64,000 nucleotides of DNA, from assembly GCF_041903755.1 (NCBI RefSeq), contig NZ_JBBWVE010000001.1:186001-250000 (forward strand), in the 5' to 3' direction. The notes below the pieces were generated by a model. The model did no database searches, was not told the origin of the DNA, and saw only the letters and a program-made list of their open reading frames with translations. Source of the stretch: Thiocapsa roseilacustris. Its GTDB lineage: Bacteria; Pseudomonadota; Gammaproteobacteria; Chromatiales; Chromatiaceae. Position 1 is the first letter of the stretch. Every line of letters begins with the position of its first letter. Shown here piece by piece: positions 52,153 to 63,284 of this stretch. Made by a program: the position numbers and the translations under genes.

Positions 52153-53576
52153 GCCGCACCGTCATCATCGAACCCGTCACCCGCATCGAGGGCCATGCCC
52201 GCATCACCCTGCAGCTCGGGGACGACGGAGAGGTCGAAGACGCCAAGTTCCATCTCACCCAGTTTCGCGGCTTCGAAAAATTCTGCGAGGGCCGGCCCTA
52301 TCGCGAGATGCCCGCACTGACCGCGCGCACCTGCGGGATCTGCCCGGTCAGTCATGTGCTGGCATCCAACAAGGCCTGCGATCACCTGCTCTCGGTCGGC
52401 ATCCCGCCAACCGCGGAGAAGCTGCGCCGCATCATCAACCTCGCGCAGATCACGCAGTCGCACGCCTTGTCGTTTTTTCATCTCTCCTCGCCGGATCTCT
52501 TGCTCGGCTGGGACTCGGATCCGGTCTCGCGCAACATCTTCGGCGTCATGCGCCAAGACCCGGCACTGGCCAAAGACGGCATCCGACTGCGCCAGATCGG
52601 CCAGACCATCATCGAGACCTTGGGCGGCAAGAAGATCCACCCGACTTGGGTCGTACCCGGCGGGGTCAGCGAGCCGCTGACTCCGGAGAAACGCGACGCG
52701 ATGCTCAAGCTGATGCCCGAGGGGTTGGAGATCGCCAAGCGCACCTATGCCTTCTTCAAGACCTTGGTGCCCAAGTTCAAGGACGAGGCCAGTCACTTCG
52801 GCAATCAACCGACCATGTTCCTCAGCCTGGTGAGCCCCAAGGGCCACCTGGAGCACTACGACGGCTTCCTGCGCCTCAAGGATGCGCAGGGCCGCATCCT
52901 CGAAGACATGGTGCCGCCGCACGAGTATGAGCGCCTGATCGGCGAGGCGGTCGAGGACTTCAGCTACATGAAGTTCCCCTACTACAAACCGCACGGTTAT
53001 CCCAAAGGGATCTATCGGGTCGGACCCCTGGCGCGTCTGAACAATGTCGATGCCTGCGGCACGCCCTATGCCGACGTGGCGCTCGCCGAGTTCCATATGC
53101 TTCAGGAATCCGGCCCGATCGCGAGCAGCTTCCACTATCACTATGCCCGGCTTGTCGAGATCATCTACGCGCTCGAGATGATGGAGCGCCTGCTCAAGGA
53201 TCCGACCATCCTCGACGCGCGCGTGCGTGCCCGTGCCCGCAGCAACCGTTACGAAGGCATCGGGGTGACCGAAGCCCCCCGCGGGATTCTCATGCACCAC
53301 TACCGCATCAACGACGAGGGCCTCATCACCTGGGTCAACCTCATCATCGCGACCGGGCACAACAACCTGGCCATGAACCAGAGCATCCGTCAGGTCGCCG
53401 ACGCCTATGTCGACGGCAACAATCTCCAGGAGGGGATGCTCAATCGCGTCGAGGCGGTCATCCGCTGCTTCGACCCTTGCCTGTCCTGCGCCTCGCACGC
53501 CTTCGGCGAGATGCCGCTCGCCATCGAGCTCAAGGATGCGAGCGGTCGGATCGTCGACACGCTCAGGCGCGGCTGA
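52149..53576 (+). CDS. hoxH: NAD-linked [NiFe]-hydrogenase large subunit HoxH
   Basis: 475 aa; binds the NiFe(CN)2CO active site. L1 motif RTCGICPVSH (about 59-68) and L2 motif DPCLSCASH (about 442-450) supply the four Ni-Fe Cys. The 25 residues after that His (AFGEMPLAIEL and onward) form the C-terminal tail that a specific protease removes after Ni insertion. That protease is most likely encoded by the next gene. Belongs to group 3d bidirectional hydrogenases. The start overlaps the preceding ORF by 4 nt. Confidence 0.97.
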   Translation: MSRTVIIEPVTRIEGHARITLQLGDDGEVEDAKFHLTQFRGFEKFCEGRPYREMPALTARTCGICPVSHVLASNKACDHLLSVGIPPTAEKLRRIINLAQITQSHALSFFHLSSPDLLLGWDSDPVSRNIFGVMRQDPALAKDGIRLRQIGQTIIETLGGKKIHPTWVVPGGVSEPLTPEKRDAMLKLMPEGLEIAKRTYAFFKTLVPKFKDEASHFGNQPTMFLSLVSPKGHLEHYDGFLRLKDAQGRILEDMVPPHEYERLIGEAVEDFSYMKFPYYKPHGYPKGIYRVGPLARLNNVDACGTPYADVALAEFHMLQESGPIASSFHYHYARLVEIIYALEMMERLLKDPTILDARVRARARSNRYEGIGVTEAPRGILMHHYRINDEGLITWVNLIIATGHNNLAMNQSIRQVADAYVDGNNLQEGMLNRVEAVIRCFDPCLSCASHAFGEMPLAIELKDASGRIVDTLRRG

Positions 53577-54116
53577 ATGGATCAGGCGCACATGGAAGGC
53601 CGGAAGGTCTTGATCATCGGCTACGGCAGCCCCATCCGCGGCGACGATGCAATCGGGCCGCTGGTCGCGGATCGACTGCAGGCCGAGGGCATGCCCGAAG
53701 GTGTAGAGGTGATCTCGCGCCACATCCTCACCGCCGAGCTGGTCGCCGATTTGGTCGAGCACGACCGTGTCGTCTTCCTCGATGCCGCGGTCGACGGCAC
53801 GCCGGGCGAGGTCCGCTGCCGATCACTCGCCCCCGACGCCAGCGCCATGTCGACCATGGCGCATTTCCTCGATCCACGCGAGCTGCTCGCCTGGTGCGAG
53901 ACACTCTACGGCCGGGTCCCCGAGACCTTCCTGGTTTCGGCATGCGGGACGTCCTTCGATTATTCCAATTACGTCCTGACGCCGACCGCCGAAGCGGCGA
54001 TCGAGCCCATGCTGGATTGGGTGCGGCGGCTGATCGACCCGAGCATCCCCGTAACATCGGATCATCTTCCCGGCGCATCGTCGCGCGAGACAGGCACGCC
54101 GCTTCCGATCCCCTAG
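53577..54116 (+). CDS. hoxW: hydrogenase maturation protease (HoxW-type)
   Basis: 179 aa, starting right after the hoxH stop. Family motifs: VLIIGYGSPIRGDDAIGPLVAD (with the Asp that senses Ni), LTAELVADL and RVVFLDAAVDG, and a conserved-type C-terminal region (LVSACGTSFDYSNYVLTPTA). Cleaves the HoxH tail as the last maturation step. The TAG stop lies 1 bp before repeat B1. Confidence 0.92.
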   Translation: MDQAHMEGRKVLIIGYGSPIRGDDAIGPLVADRLQAEGMPEGVEVISRHILTAELVADLVEHDRVVFLDAAVDGTPGEVRCRSLAPDASAMSTMAHFLDPRELLAWCETLYGRVPETFLVSACGTSFDYSNYVLTPTAEAAIEPMLDWVRRLIDPSIPVTSDHLPGASSRETGTPLPIP

Positions 54117-54117
54117 C

Positions 54118-54256
54118 TTAGGCGATTACCGCAAAATTCCCGACCCGTAGGTTGTGCTGACGATAGGAAGCACAACTTGCGCCGAGGGTTGGTTGTGCCT
54201 CGCTCGGCTCGGCACAACCTCCGCCCTTGGAACGAAGGCGTCGGGAATTCGCCTTA
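54118..54256. repeat. family B MITE-like element (B1)
   Basis: About 139 bp in the convergent hoxW-rhodanese gap, matching 61485-61623 in inverted orientation. Ends are TTAGGCGATTACC and GAATTCGCCTTA. Two internal hairpins: GTTGTGCT/AGCACAAC (54151-54158, 54169-54176) and GGTTGTGCC/GGCACAACC (54191-54199, 54211-54219). The right-end TTA is the rhodanese stop codon on the minus strand. Confidence 0.88.
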
Positions 54257-54955
54257 GTCGTCGGACTGCGCCGACGGCTTCACAGTCGTCAAGCCGAGCT
54301 GCTCCCAGACCTGCATCCCGCCGCGATACCACTTGATCCGATCCGCAGGATACCCGAGCGCCAACAAGGCACGGATATTGGTCGGAGACTGCCCGCACCA
54401 GGGTCCGTTGCAGTAAAAGATCAGGGTCTTGGCGGCGCTGAAGTTCCAGAGCGCATTCAAGCGAATCGCGCCAAGCTCGAATTCCAGCAACTCGGCGATG
54501 GCCTCGGGCTGCGCGTGCAACGGATCCAGTCGCGTGTAGGGGAGATGGATCGCACCCGGGATCATCCCCTGCGACACCCAGGGCTCGGTGCGTGAATCGA
54601 TCACCAGGATCGGCTCGCCCTTGGCTGCGCGCCCGAGATAGGCAATCAGCTCGAGCTCGCCGATGGTCTCCACGCCGGGTGCGAGCTGCATCGGTTGGAT
54701 GCAGTAGGGAGGACAGTCGCGGGCGGTCTGGTCGTAGGGCGCAACGATGGTGTGATCGGGCTCCTGGTGACGCATCAAGATGACCGGCTTTCCCGCGTGC
54801 TCGACCTCGACATAGGGAAGGGTCTCGGTGATCTTCACCCGAAGCTCGTCCAGATCGAAGAGCCCCTCCTCCGGGTCGGCTGCGCCGGCGCCCGCTGCAG
54901 CAGCGGCGAGCACAACGAACGACGCACTCAGGCACGACGGCAGAGTCAATCTCAT
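54254..54955 (-). CDS. exported rhodanese-domain protein
   Basis: 233 aa with a signal peptide (LPSCLSASFVVLAAAAAGAGA), so probably periplasmic. The C-terminal rhodanese domain (about 100-225) has PILVIDSRTEPWVSQGMIPGA and the active-site loop FYCNGPWCGQSP (Cys near 181). The N-terminal part (about 28-95) has three further Cys-poor beta segments and CPPYCIQPMQ. Sulfurtransferase activity would fit a sulfur oxidiser, but the substrate is unknown. Its TAA stop is provided by the edge of repeat B1. Confidence 0.88.
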   Translation of the reverse strand: MRLTLPSCLSASFVVLAAAAAGAGAADPEEGLFDLDELRVKITETLPYVEVEHAGKPVILMRHQEPDHTIVAPYDQTARDCPPYCIQPMQLAPGVETIGELELIAYLGRAAKGEPILVIDSRTEPWVSQGMIPGAIHLPYTRLDPLHAQPEAIAELLEFELGAIRLNALWNFSAAKTLIFYCNGPWCGQSPTNIRALLALGYPADRIKWYRGGMQVWEQLGLTTVKPSAQSDD

Positions 54956-54967
54956 CGATACCTCCTC

Positions 54968-55055
54968 CTACGAACCGCGTCTGCGGCAAGGGTTGTTGAT
55001 CGACGACGGCCGGCATCCGCGGTCCGACGATGCATCGAACGGCAAGCGCGGCTCA
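54968..55055. repeat. possible degenerate family A unit
   Basis: 88 bp in the rhodanese-CHAD gap running from CGAACCGCGTC (54968) to CGCGGCTCA (55047-55055). Size and position (ending at the CHAD TGA stop, 55053-55055) fit family A, but the edges match only in part and chance is possible in GC-rich sequence. Confidence 0.3.
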
Positions 55056-56615
55056 GCCGTTCTCGAATAGGGCACGGAACAACGCCTGTTGCTCGTCGTG
55101 TAGATACCGGTCGAAAACATCGGCGAAGGCCGCTCGGGCCTGCGCCTGACGCTCCAAAAGCTGTCCGACGAGCGCACCCATCGCCAGCAGTGTCTCGGTA
55201 TCGGCACTGCCATCGCAATGCATCTGCTTGGCCCAGTCGAGCAGGTGCTCGGCTTGAACCGCAAGATCCTGAACAAGACCGAGGTGATCGAGCAGCGCCT
55301 TCAGCAACTTGATCAGTCGGGCGATCTTAGCGCGCGGGTAGAGACTCTGAAACAGCTCCATGAGGTATCTGAGCTTCTTACAGCTCTTGCGCAGCTCATG
55401 CAGCTCGGCGGCGGGAGAGTCCGGCCGAATCGCGAGCCCCTCGCGTCGGACGCGTTTTACCATGCGTCGAATACGCTGGTCGGCGAGCGACTTGATCGGA
55501 CGCATGGCCTTGGGCTCGGCCGGGTTCTCGACGATCGGCGCGTCGAGGAAGATCCGCCACTGCCGCATCAAATCGACAAAGGCCGGGGAGTCCAACGCGA
55601 CGGCAAGGCGGCCCTGCTCCTCGCTCCGGCGGGCCGACAAGAAAGAATGGACCGCGCCGAGACAGGGGCGCAAACGCGCCGGCAGGGCCTCGCGATAGCG
55701 GTCGAAATCCAGAAGATAGACATCCAGGTCACGGACCGGCCCGGTGGCCTGCTGCAGCCAAGCAAACCTGGCCTTGTAATCCTCGAGTAGATCAGCCGGA
55801 AACACGCCCTTCGATTGACCCAGCGCCGACCGCGTGCGGCGCGTGGCGACGCGCAGGTCATGCAGGAACTCGCTGTCCAGATGCTCTCGCGCACCGCCCA
55901 GATTCGCGACCAGGGTCGCGAACAGACTCCGTAGGAGCGTCTTGAGCGCCTCGTCCGACCTCTGATCGGGATCGAGGCACTCATCGATCTTGGACGAATA
56001 GTCGCCGGGGGATCGACCGCACGCCGACAGCGCCTCAGACAGGATCGGTGTCTGGACGGCCTCGAGCCCGAGTCGCTCGGTGAGGAGATCGGTCACCTCC
56101 TGCGCAATCTGCTCGTGGTAGGGCTCCGCGACGAGGTGGATACGCGACGCGAGCGGTCCGCAGACCGCGCCGCCCGGGTTGCGTGCGCTCAGCGCCTCGA
56201 TCTCGACACGCAGCACGGTCTCGGCATCGTCGTTGACGAGTCGAAAAACGGTGACATGACTCTCGACCTCGACCCGCGGGAGCAGCCGTCGGATCCCGCA
56301 AACCTCCAGTATGCGCTCGCGCACCGGACCGCGCGGAAGGTCGGAGGCGAAACCGGGATCGCCGACAAGGGTCTGCGACAGCGGCGGAGACCCGCCATCG
56401 AGGTCGCTTCGGATCAAGCGCCGCATCGAGCGTTGGGTGCGGCATTCCAAAGCACCGCCGTCGAGAAAGATCGCCCAGTCGAAGGTGTCGTAGAACACAC
56501 GCGTCGTCGTCTCCGAGGGCGCGAGGATGGGGCGATAGAGTCCCGTCAGCAGATCCGAGACCTGTTGGAACGGCGTGCCGTCGGGAACCCGAAGCTCAGT
56601 TGTCGAATGGCTCAT
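55053..56615 (-). CDS. CHAD domain protein
   Basis: 520 aa. The C-terminal two thirds (about 200-515) is a CHAD domain with its repeated helical motif: FLHDLRVATRRTRSAL and ELHELRKSCKKLRYLMELF, with the conserved His and basic residues. CHAD domains bind polyphosphate and are often fused to CYTH domains. The N-terminal 190 residues (TRVFYDTFDWAIFLDGGALE, ETVLRVEIEAL) look like a diverged CYTH/triphosphate-tunnel fold. Biochemical activity is not known. Divergent from tal. Confidence 0.82.
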   Translation of the reverse strand: MSHSTTELRVPDGTPFQQVSDLLTGLYRPILAPSETTTRVFYDTFDWAIFLDGGALECRTQRSMRRLIRSDLDGGSPPLSQTLVGDPGFASDLPRGPVRERILEVCGIRRLLPRVEVESHVTVFRLVNDDAETVLRVEIEALSARNPGGAVCGPLASRIHLVAEPYHEQIAQEVTDLLTERLGLEAVQTPILSEALSACGRSPGDYSSKIDECLDPDQRSDEALKTLLRSLFATLVANLGGAREHLDSEFLHDLRVATRRTRSALGQSKGVFPADLLEDYKARFAWLQQATGPVRDLDVYLLDFDRYREALPARLRPCLGAVHSFLSARRSEEQGRLAVALDSPAFVDLMRQWRIFLDAPIVENPAEPKAMRPIKSLADQRIRRMVKRVRREGLAIRPDSPAAELHELRKSCKKLRYLMELFQSLYPRAKIARLIKLLKALLDHLGLVQDLAVQAEHLLDWAKQMHCDGSADTETLLAMGALVGQLLERQAQARAAFADVFDRYLHDEQQALFRALFENG

Positions 56616-56929
56616 GGGATGTTCGGAACACCTCGTACCCTTGACCCGATAGGTCTTGAGTATGAACCTAAATCCGGCAGTTGACCGCTTATTGGTCCAT
56701 GCAACAGATGGATGGAATCGAAGATTCCAGCGACCCGATCACTGACACGCCCGGTGATGCTCGCTAAGACCCCTAAGGCACGACAGGCGCGTTTTTTGCT
56801 TAAATGCACGACATGGCCTGCTTTCGAGGCACCTGGACCGCCGGGCCTGATTCGAAATCGTCATCGGATTCCGTTAAGGTCGACCCATCGACGCCGACGC
56901 GTCTCAACCTTGAAGAAAGGTGTAGAACC

Positions 56930-57901
56930 ATGAGCAAGCTCGACCAACTCAAGACCATGACCACAGTCGTCGCCGACACCGGCGACTTCGATTCCATCGC
57001 CGCGTACCAGCCTCAAGACGCCACGACCAACCCGTCCCTGATCTTCAAAGCGGCCCAGATGCCGCAGTACCGCGAGCTGGTCGAAGACGCCGTCCTCTTC
57101 GGCACGCGCGGGGGCGGCAGCGACCCGATGGACCAGGCCCGCGCGACGATGGACAAGCTCGCCGTCAACTTCGGCACGGAGATCCTGAAGATCGTTCCCG
57201 GACGTGTCTCGACCGAGATCGATGCGCGGCTCTCCTTCGACACCGCGGCCACACTCAAGCGCGCAGCGGCCTTGGTGGAGCTTTACCAAGCCGCCGGCGT
57301 CGACCCAAGCACCCGAGTCCTTTTCAAGATTGCCTCGACCTGGGAAGGCATCCGAGCCGCGGAGATCCTGCAGCGCCAGGGGCTGCACTGCAACTTAACC
57401 CTCTTGTTCAGCTTCGCCCAAGCCGTTGCCTGCGCCGACGCGGGGGTCACACTCATCTCGCCATTCGTTGGGCGGATCCTCGACTGGTACAAGAACGCCG
57501 ACAATGTCCCCGGCTATCCGGCCGATGAGGATCCGGGCGTACAGTCCGTCACCCGGATCTACAACTACTACAAACGCCACGGCTACGACACCGTCGTCAT
57601 GGGCGCGAGCTTCCGCAACCTCGACGAGATCCTGGAGCTGGCCGGCTGCGACTACCTCACCATCTCGCCCGCCCTACTCGGCGAGCTCGCCTCGACCGAA
57701 GGCGATGTCCCGCGCAAGCTCGACCCCGAAAGAGCGCTCGGTATGGAGATCCCGAAGGTCGGTTTCGACGAGCCCGGCTTCCGCTGGGAGCTCAACGAAG
57801 ACGCGATGGCCTCCGAAAAACTCGCCGAGGGTATCCGACTCTTCGCCGCGGATACGCGTAAACTCGAGCAATTCGCTCATGAAGTCTGCCACAACTGCTA
57901 A
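56930..57901 (+). CDS. tal: transaldolase
   Basis: Pentose phosphate pathway enzyme moving a dihydroxyacetone unit. 323 aa. Motifs: DATTNPSLIFKAAQM, VSTEIDARLSFD, VLFKIASTWEGIRAAEIL (catalytic Schiff-base Lys) and MGASFRNLDEILELAGCDYLTI. I chose ATG 56930 (MSKLDQLKTMTTVV), preceded by GAAAGG; the ORF to 56804 is an upstream extension. The 314-bp gap to the divergent CHAD gene holds no gene or clear promoter that I can support. Confidence 0.96.
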   Translation: MSKLDQLKTMTTVVADTGDFDSIAAYQPQDATTNPSLIFKAAQMPQYRELVEDAVLFGTRGGGSDPMDQARATMDKLAVNFGTEILKIVPGRVSTEIDARLSFDTAATLKRAAALVELYQAAGVDPSTRVLFKIASTWEGIRAAEILQRQGLHCNLTLLFSFAQAVACADAGVTLISPFVGRILDWYKNADNVPGYPADEDPGVQSVTRIYNYYKRHGYDTVVMGASFRNLDEILELAGCDYLTISPALLGELASTEGDVPRKLDPERALGMEIPKVGFDEPGFRWELNEDAMASEKLAEGIRLFAADTRKLEQFAHEVCHNC

Positions 57902-57908
57902 GTAACGC

Positions 57909-58043
57909 CTTAGAAATCAGTTAAACACCGAATCTAATCGTTGTCGTGGTCGTGGTCGTGGTCGTCCGGAATCCGATTACGACAACGACAACCCTGGCAA
58001 AGGCATTTTCTCGTCGAGTCGTTTTACTAATTTTTTTGAACCG
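57909..58043 (+). repeat. family C element with degenerate hexanucleotide palindrome (C3)
   Basis: Homologous to C2 (46501-46624) with matching flanks: TAGAAATCAGTTAAACACCG, AATCTAATCG, then TCGTTG followed by three TCGTGG units, the inverse ACGACAACGACAAC, CAAAGGCATTTTCTCGTCG and TTTTTGAACC. It starts right after tal and is followed by repeat A3; together they fill the tal-rsmA gap. Confidence 0.85.
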
Positions 58044-58054
58044 CTCCCAAACCC

Positions 58055-58240
58055 AAACCGCGTCTCCTCCCTTCCTTGGCGCCGGAGCGCGCCCCCCTCG
58101 ACGCCATTAACGACCTTAGAGCCGACGCGGTTTAAATGAATAAAAATACTCTCTTAAACTGCGTCGGCTCCGACGGCCGTGGATTGATCGGAGGCCGAAT
58201 CGAGGTGCAACCAATCCATATCATGCCGGACGCAGTTTAA
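58055..58240. repeat. family A composite repeat (A3), divergent copy
   Basis: Two units: 58055-58134 (AAACCGCGTC to GACGCGGTTTA) and 58155-58239 (TAAACTGCGTC to GACGCAGTTTA) with an AT-rich linker. Interior sequences differ from A1/A2/A4, but the boundaries and size agree. The last base is the A of the rsmA ATG. Confidence 0.8.
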
Positions 58241-59034
58241 TGGAGCACCGCGCACGCAAACGCTTTGGCCAGAACTTCCTTCACGACCGCCAGGTGATCG
58301 ACCGTATCCACGGGGTGATTGCCGCGACGCCGGGCGAGCGTGTCGTCGAGATCGGGCCCGGGCAGGGCGCCATCACAAAAGGACTCCTGACCGCGGCCGG
58401 CTCGCTCGATGTCGTCGAGCTGGATCGCGACCTCGTCGGCCCACTTCGCGATCGGCTCGGCCCGCTCGGCGATCTGCGGATCCACCAGGCCGACGCCCTG
58501 CATTTCGACCTCCGCGCCCTCGTGCATGAGGGCGAGCGCTTGCGTCTCGTCGGGAATCTGCCCTACAACATCTCCACACCCCTGTTGTTTCGCTTCCTGG
58601 AGCAGGCCGACTGCATCGAGGATATGCACCTGATGCTTCAGAAGGAGGTCGTCGAGCGCATCGTCGCGGATCCGGGCGACAAGACCTACGGACGTCTTTC
58701 GGTGATGGTTCAGACGCTGTGCTCGGCGGACTGTCTCTTTCGCATCGGTGCAGGCGCCTTCACCCCCGCCCCGAAGGTCGAGTCCGCCTTCCTGCGACTG
58801 CGGCCCCATCGACCGCTTCCCCACCCCGTCGACGACCCGGCACTACACGCCCGCATCGTCGCCGCGGCCTTCGGGCAGCGTCGCAAGACCCTGCGCAACA
58901 GTCTTTCCAAACTGGTGGATGCGCAGCTACTGATCGCAACCGGGATCGATCCGACCTTGAGGGCCGAAAACCTCGATGTCGCGAGCTATGCGCGCTTGGC
59001 GAATGCCGCTTGCAAATCTACGCTCGTACCCTGA
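58240..59034 (+). CDS. rsmA: 16S rRNA m6-2A1518/A1519 dimethyltransferase RsmA (KsgA)
   Basis: Dimethylates A1518 and A1519 of 16S rRNA late in 30S assembly. 264 aa, full length. Motifs: RKRFGQNFLHD at the N-terminus, VVEIGPGQGAIT (SAM motif I) and LVGNLPYNISTPLLF (catalytic NLPY). C-terminal helical domain present. No ribosome binding site of the usual kind is seen, because repeat A3 runs up to the ATG. A later start is unlikely, as it would cut the family motif. Confidence 0.95.
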   Translation: MEHRARKRFGQNFLHDRQVIDRIHGVIAATPGERVVEIGPGQGAITKGLLTAAGSLDVVELDRDLVGPLRDRLGPLGDLRIHQADALHFDLRALVHEGERLRLVGNLPYNISTPLLFRFLEQADCIEDMHLMLQKEVVERIVADPGDKTYGRLSVMVQTLCSADCLFRIGAGAFTPAPKVESAFLRLRPHRPLPHPVDDPALHARIVAAAFGQRRKTLRNSLSKLVDAQLLIATGIDPTLRAENLDVASYARLANAACKSTLVP

Positions 59035-59078
59035 AATTGACCGATCACAGTGGGGTATTTACGAACGAGGACAACCTA

Positions 59079-61484
<2,406 letters not shown>

Positions 61485-61487
<3 letters not shown>

Positions 61488-61623
61488 GCGAATTCCCGAA
61501 ACCTTCATGCCAAGGGCGTAGGTTGTGCCGAGCCGTGCGAGGCACAACCAACCGTAGGCGCAAGTTGTGCTTCCTATCGTCAGCACAACCTACAGGTATG
61601 GAAGTTTGCGGAAATCACCCTAA
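61485..61623. repeat. family B MITE-like element (B2)
   Basis: Inverted copy of B1 with about 85% identity by eye over 139 bp. Left edge TAGGCGAATTCCCG contains the lon TAG stop. Internal hairpins GTTGTGCC/GGCACAAC and GTTGTGCT/AGCACAAC are kept. The right edge CACCCTAA is shared with the TAAACCGCG of repeat A4. Confidence 0.88.
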
Positions 61624-61812
61624 ACCGCGTCCAGAGCGACATGCGTCATTTTCATTTTGCCTATGGCTTTGGAGATATCCTCGATCTCGGTGAGACGCGG
61701 TTTAAAATTTAATATTCTTTAATGCCTTAAACCGCGCCGACTCCAACAGCCGTCAAGTCTGCCGGGGCCGATCCCATCCAAAGACATCGCATACCGCGCT
61801 GGGCGCGGTTTA
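61621..61812 (-). repeat. family A composite repeat (A4)
   Basis: 192 bp in the convergent lon-rfbD gap, read on the minus strand as alpha (61812-61728), AT-rich linker, beta (61704-61621). Alpha resembles A1 alpha (shared GGATGGGATCGG block); beta resembles A2 beta (ACATCTCCAAA-like block and TCTGGACGCGGTT). The outer TTA at 61810-61812 is the rfbD stop codon. Confidence 0.88.
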
Positions 61813-62721
61813 AGTCTTCTCGTCCAAGCACTGCTTCAAGGACAAACGCCAATCCGGCATCCACAGCCCGAAGGTCTCTCGAAAGAGGCTGTTGTCCAGG
61901 ACCGAGTAGAGCGGGCGACGCGCCGGCGCAGGGTACTCCGACGAAGGAATCGGGATCAGGTTCGCGTCCAGGCCGGCGTCTTCCAGGATCGCGCTTGCGA
62001 ACCCGAACCAGCTGACCTGACCCGAACCGGTCAGATGATACAGCCCGCCGACCTGGTCCAGATCCAGCTCGCCGCGCAAGACCCGGTAGAGAACCAAGGC
62101 CGTTGACGAGGCCAACATACGGCTCCAGGTCGGCGATCCGATCTGATCGTCGACGATCCGCAGCTCGTCGCGCTCTTTGAGCAGGCGCAGCATGGTCAGC
62201 AGGAAATTGGCGCCGCGGATGCCGTAGACCCAACTGGTGCGGAAGATCAGGGCACGGGCGCCGGAGCTCAGCAACGCCTGCTCGCCGGCGAGCTTGGTCT
62301 CGCCGTAGACATTGAGTGGTCCCGGAGCGTCGTCTTCCCGGTAGGGCCGATCCAGATTGCCGGAGAACACGAAGTCGGTCGAGTAATGGATGATCGGCGT
62401 CCCGCGCCCGGCCAGCATGGCGCCCAGCTCGCCGACCGCATCCGCATTGATTCGCTGCGCAATGTCGCGGTCCGTCTCGGCTTTGTCCACGGCCGTGTAG
62501 GCGGCGGCATTGACGACCGCGTCCGGGGAAGTGTCCTGAACAAGCCTCGCCAAGGATGCCGTATCCAGAAGATCGATCGTCGGGCCGTATTCACCTTCGA
62601 GGGAGGCCGGTATCACATCACCGAGTGTCGCGAGTGTGCGCCGCAACTCCCAGCCAACTTGTCCGTTGGCGCCGATCAGGAGGATACGGGGCCGTTCGGC
62701 GGTCGTGCGTTTGGTCGTCAT
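61810..62721 (-). CDS. rfbD: dTDP-4-dehydrorhamnose reductase
   Basis: Last step of dTDP-L-rhamnose synthesis (NADPH-dependent). 303 aa SDR enzyme: RILLIGANGQVGWELRRTL (cofactor loop), VNAAAYTAVDKAE, the catalytic YxxxK in VYGETKLAGEQ, and STDFVFSG. Overlaps the rfbC stop (ATGA). The TAA stop comes from repeat A4. Rhamnose is likely used for O-antigen. Confidence 0.96.
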   Translation of the reverse strand: MTTKRTTAERPRILLIGANGQVGWELRRTLATLGDVIPASLEGEYGPTIDLLDTASLARLVQDTSPDAVVNAAAYTAVDKAETDRDIAQRINADAVGELGAMLAGRGTPIIHYSTDFVFSGNLDRPYREDDAPGPLNVYGETKLAGEQALLSSGARALIFRTSWVYGIRGANFLLTMLRLLKERDELRIVDDQIGSPTWSRMLASSTALVLYRVLRGELDLDQVGGLYHLTGSGQVSWFGFASAILEDAGLDANLIPIPSSEYPAPARRPLYSVLDNSLFRETFGLWMPDWRLSLKQCLDEKT

Positions 62722-63280
62722 AGGCTGGCCTCGTAATCGGGAAGACGTTCGGGTGGAATCTCGCTCAAACAGGCCGCGGCAGCATCCTTTGCAGACAGCT
62801 CGGGCGTCCCCTCGAACGGCCAGTCGATGCCGATCTCGGGGTCATCCCAACGTAGACTGAGCTCGGTCTCGGGGCTGTAATAGTCGGTGTTTTTGTAGAT
62901 GAAGAGGGCCGAGTCGCCGGTGACCAAGAAGCCGTGAGCGAACCCCGGCGGAATCCAGAACTGGCGACGATTCTCTCCGGACAGGGTCGCGCCGACCCAG
63001 CGCCCGAAGGTCGGCGAGCCGCGACGGATATCCACCGCGACGTCGAAGACCTCGCCATCCATCACCTGGACCAACTTGCCCTGGGCATGCGGATGCTGAA
63101 CGTGCAGCCCCCGCAGGACACCTCGGCGTGAGGAGGACAGATTGTCTTGGACGAAGGGCGCCGGGATGCCGAGCTCGGCATAGCGATTGGTCCGGTAGGT
63201 CTCCATAAAGAAGCCCCGCTCGTCGCCGAACACCTTCGGCTCGAGGATCAGGACACCTGGAATGGCTGTCTCGATGACAT

Positions 63281-63284
<4 letters not shown>
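62718..63284 (-). CDS. rfbC: dTDP-4-dehydrorhamnose 3,5-epimerase
   Basis: 188 aa cupin-fold epimerase. Family motifs: FGDERGFFMETYRTNRY, LRGLHVQHPHAQGKLVQVMDGEVFDVAVD region (catalytic His in GLHVQ), GFAHGFLV and DPEIGIDWP. ATG 63284 (MNVIETAIPGVLIL) overlaps the rfbA stop by 4 nt. The upstream extension to 63410 lies inside rfbA. Confidence 0.96.

Noticed and set aside
52065..53762. Very long open frame antisense to hoxH
   Set aside because: GC-rich codon bias opens the opposite strand. The hoxH frame carries all catalytic motifs; the antisense product has no recognisable domain.
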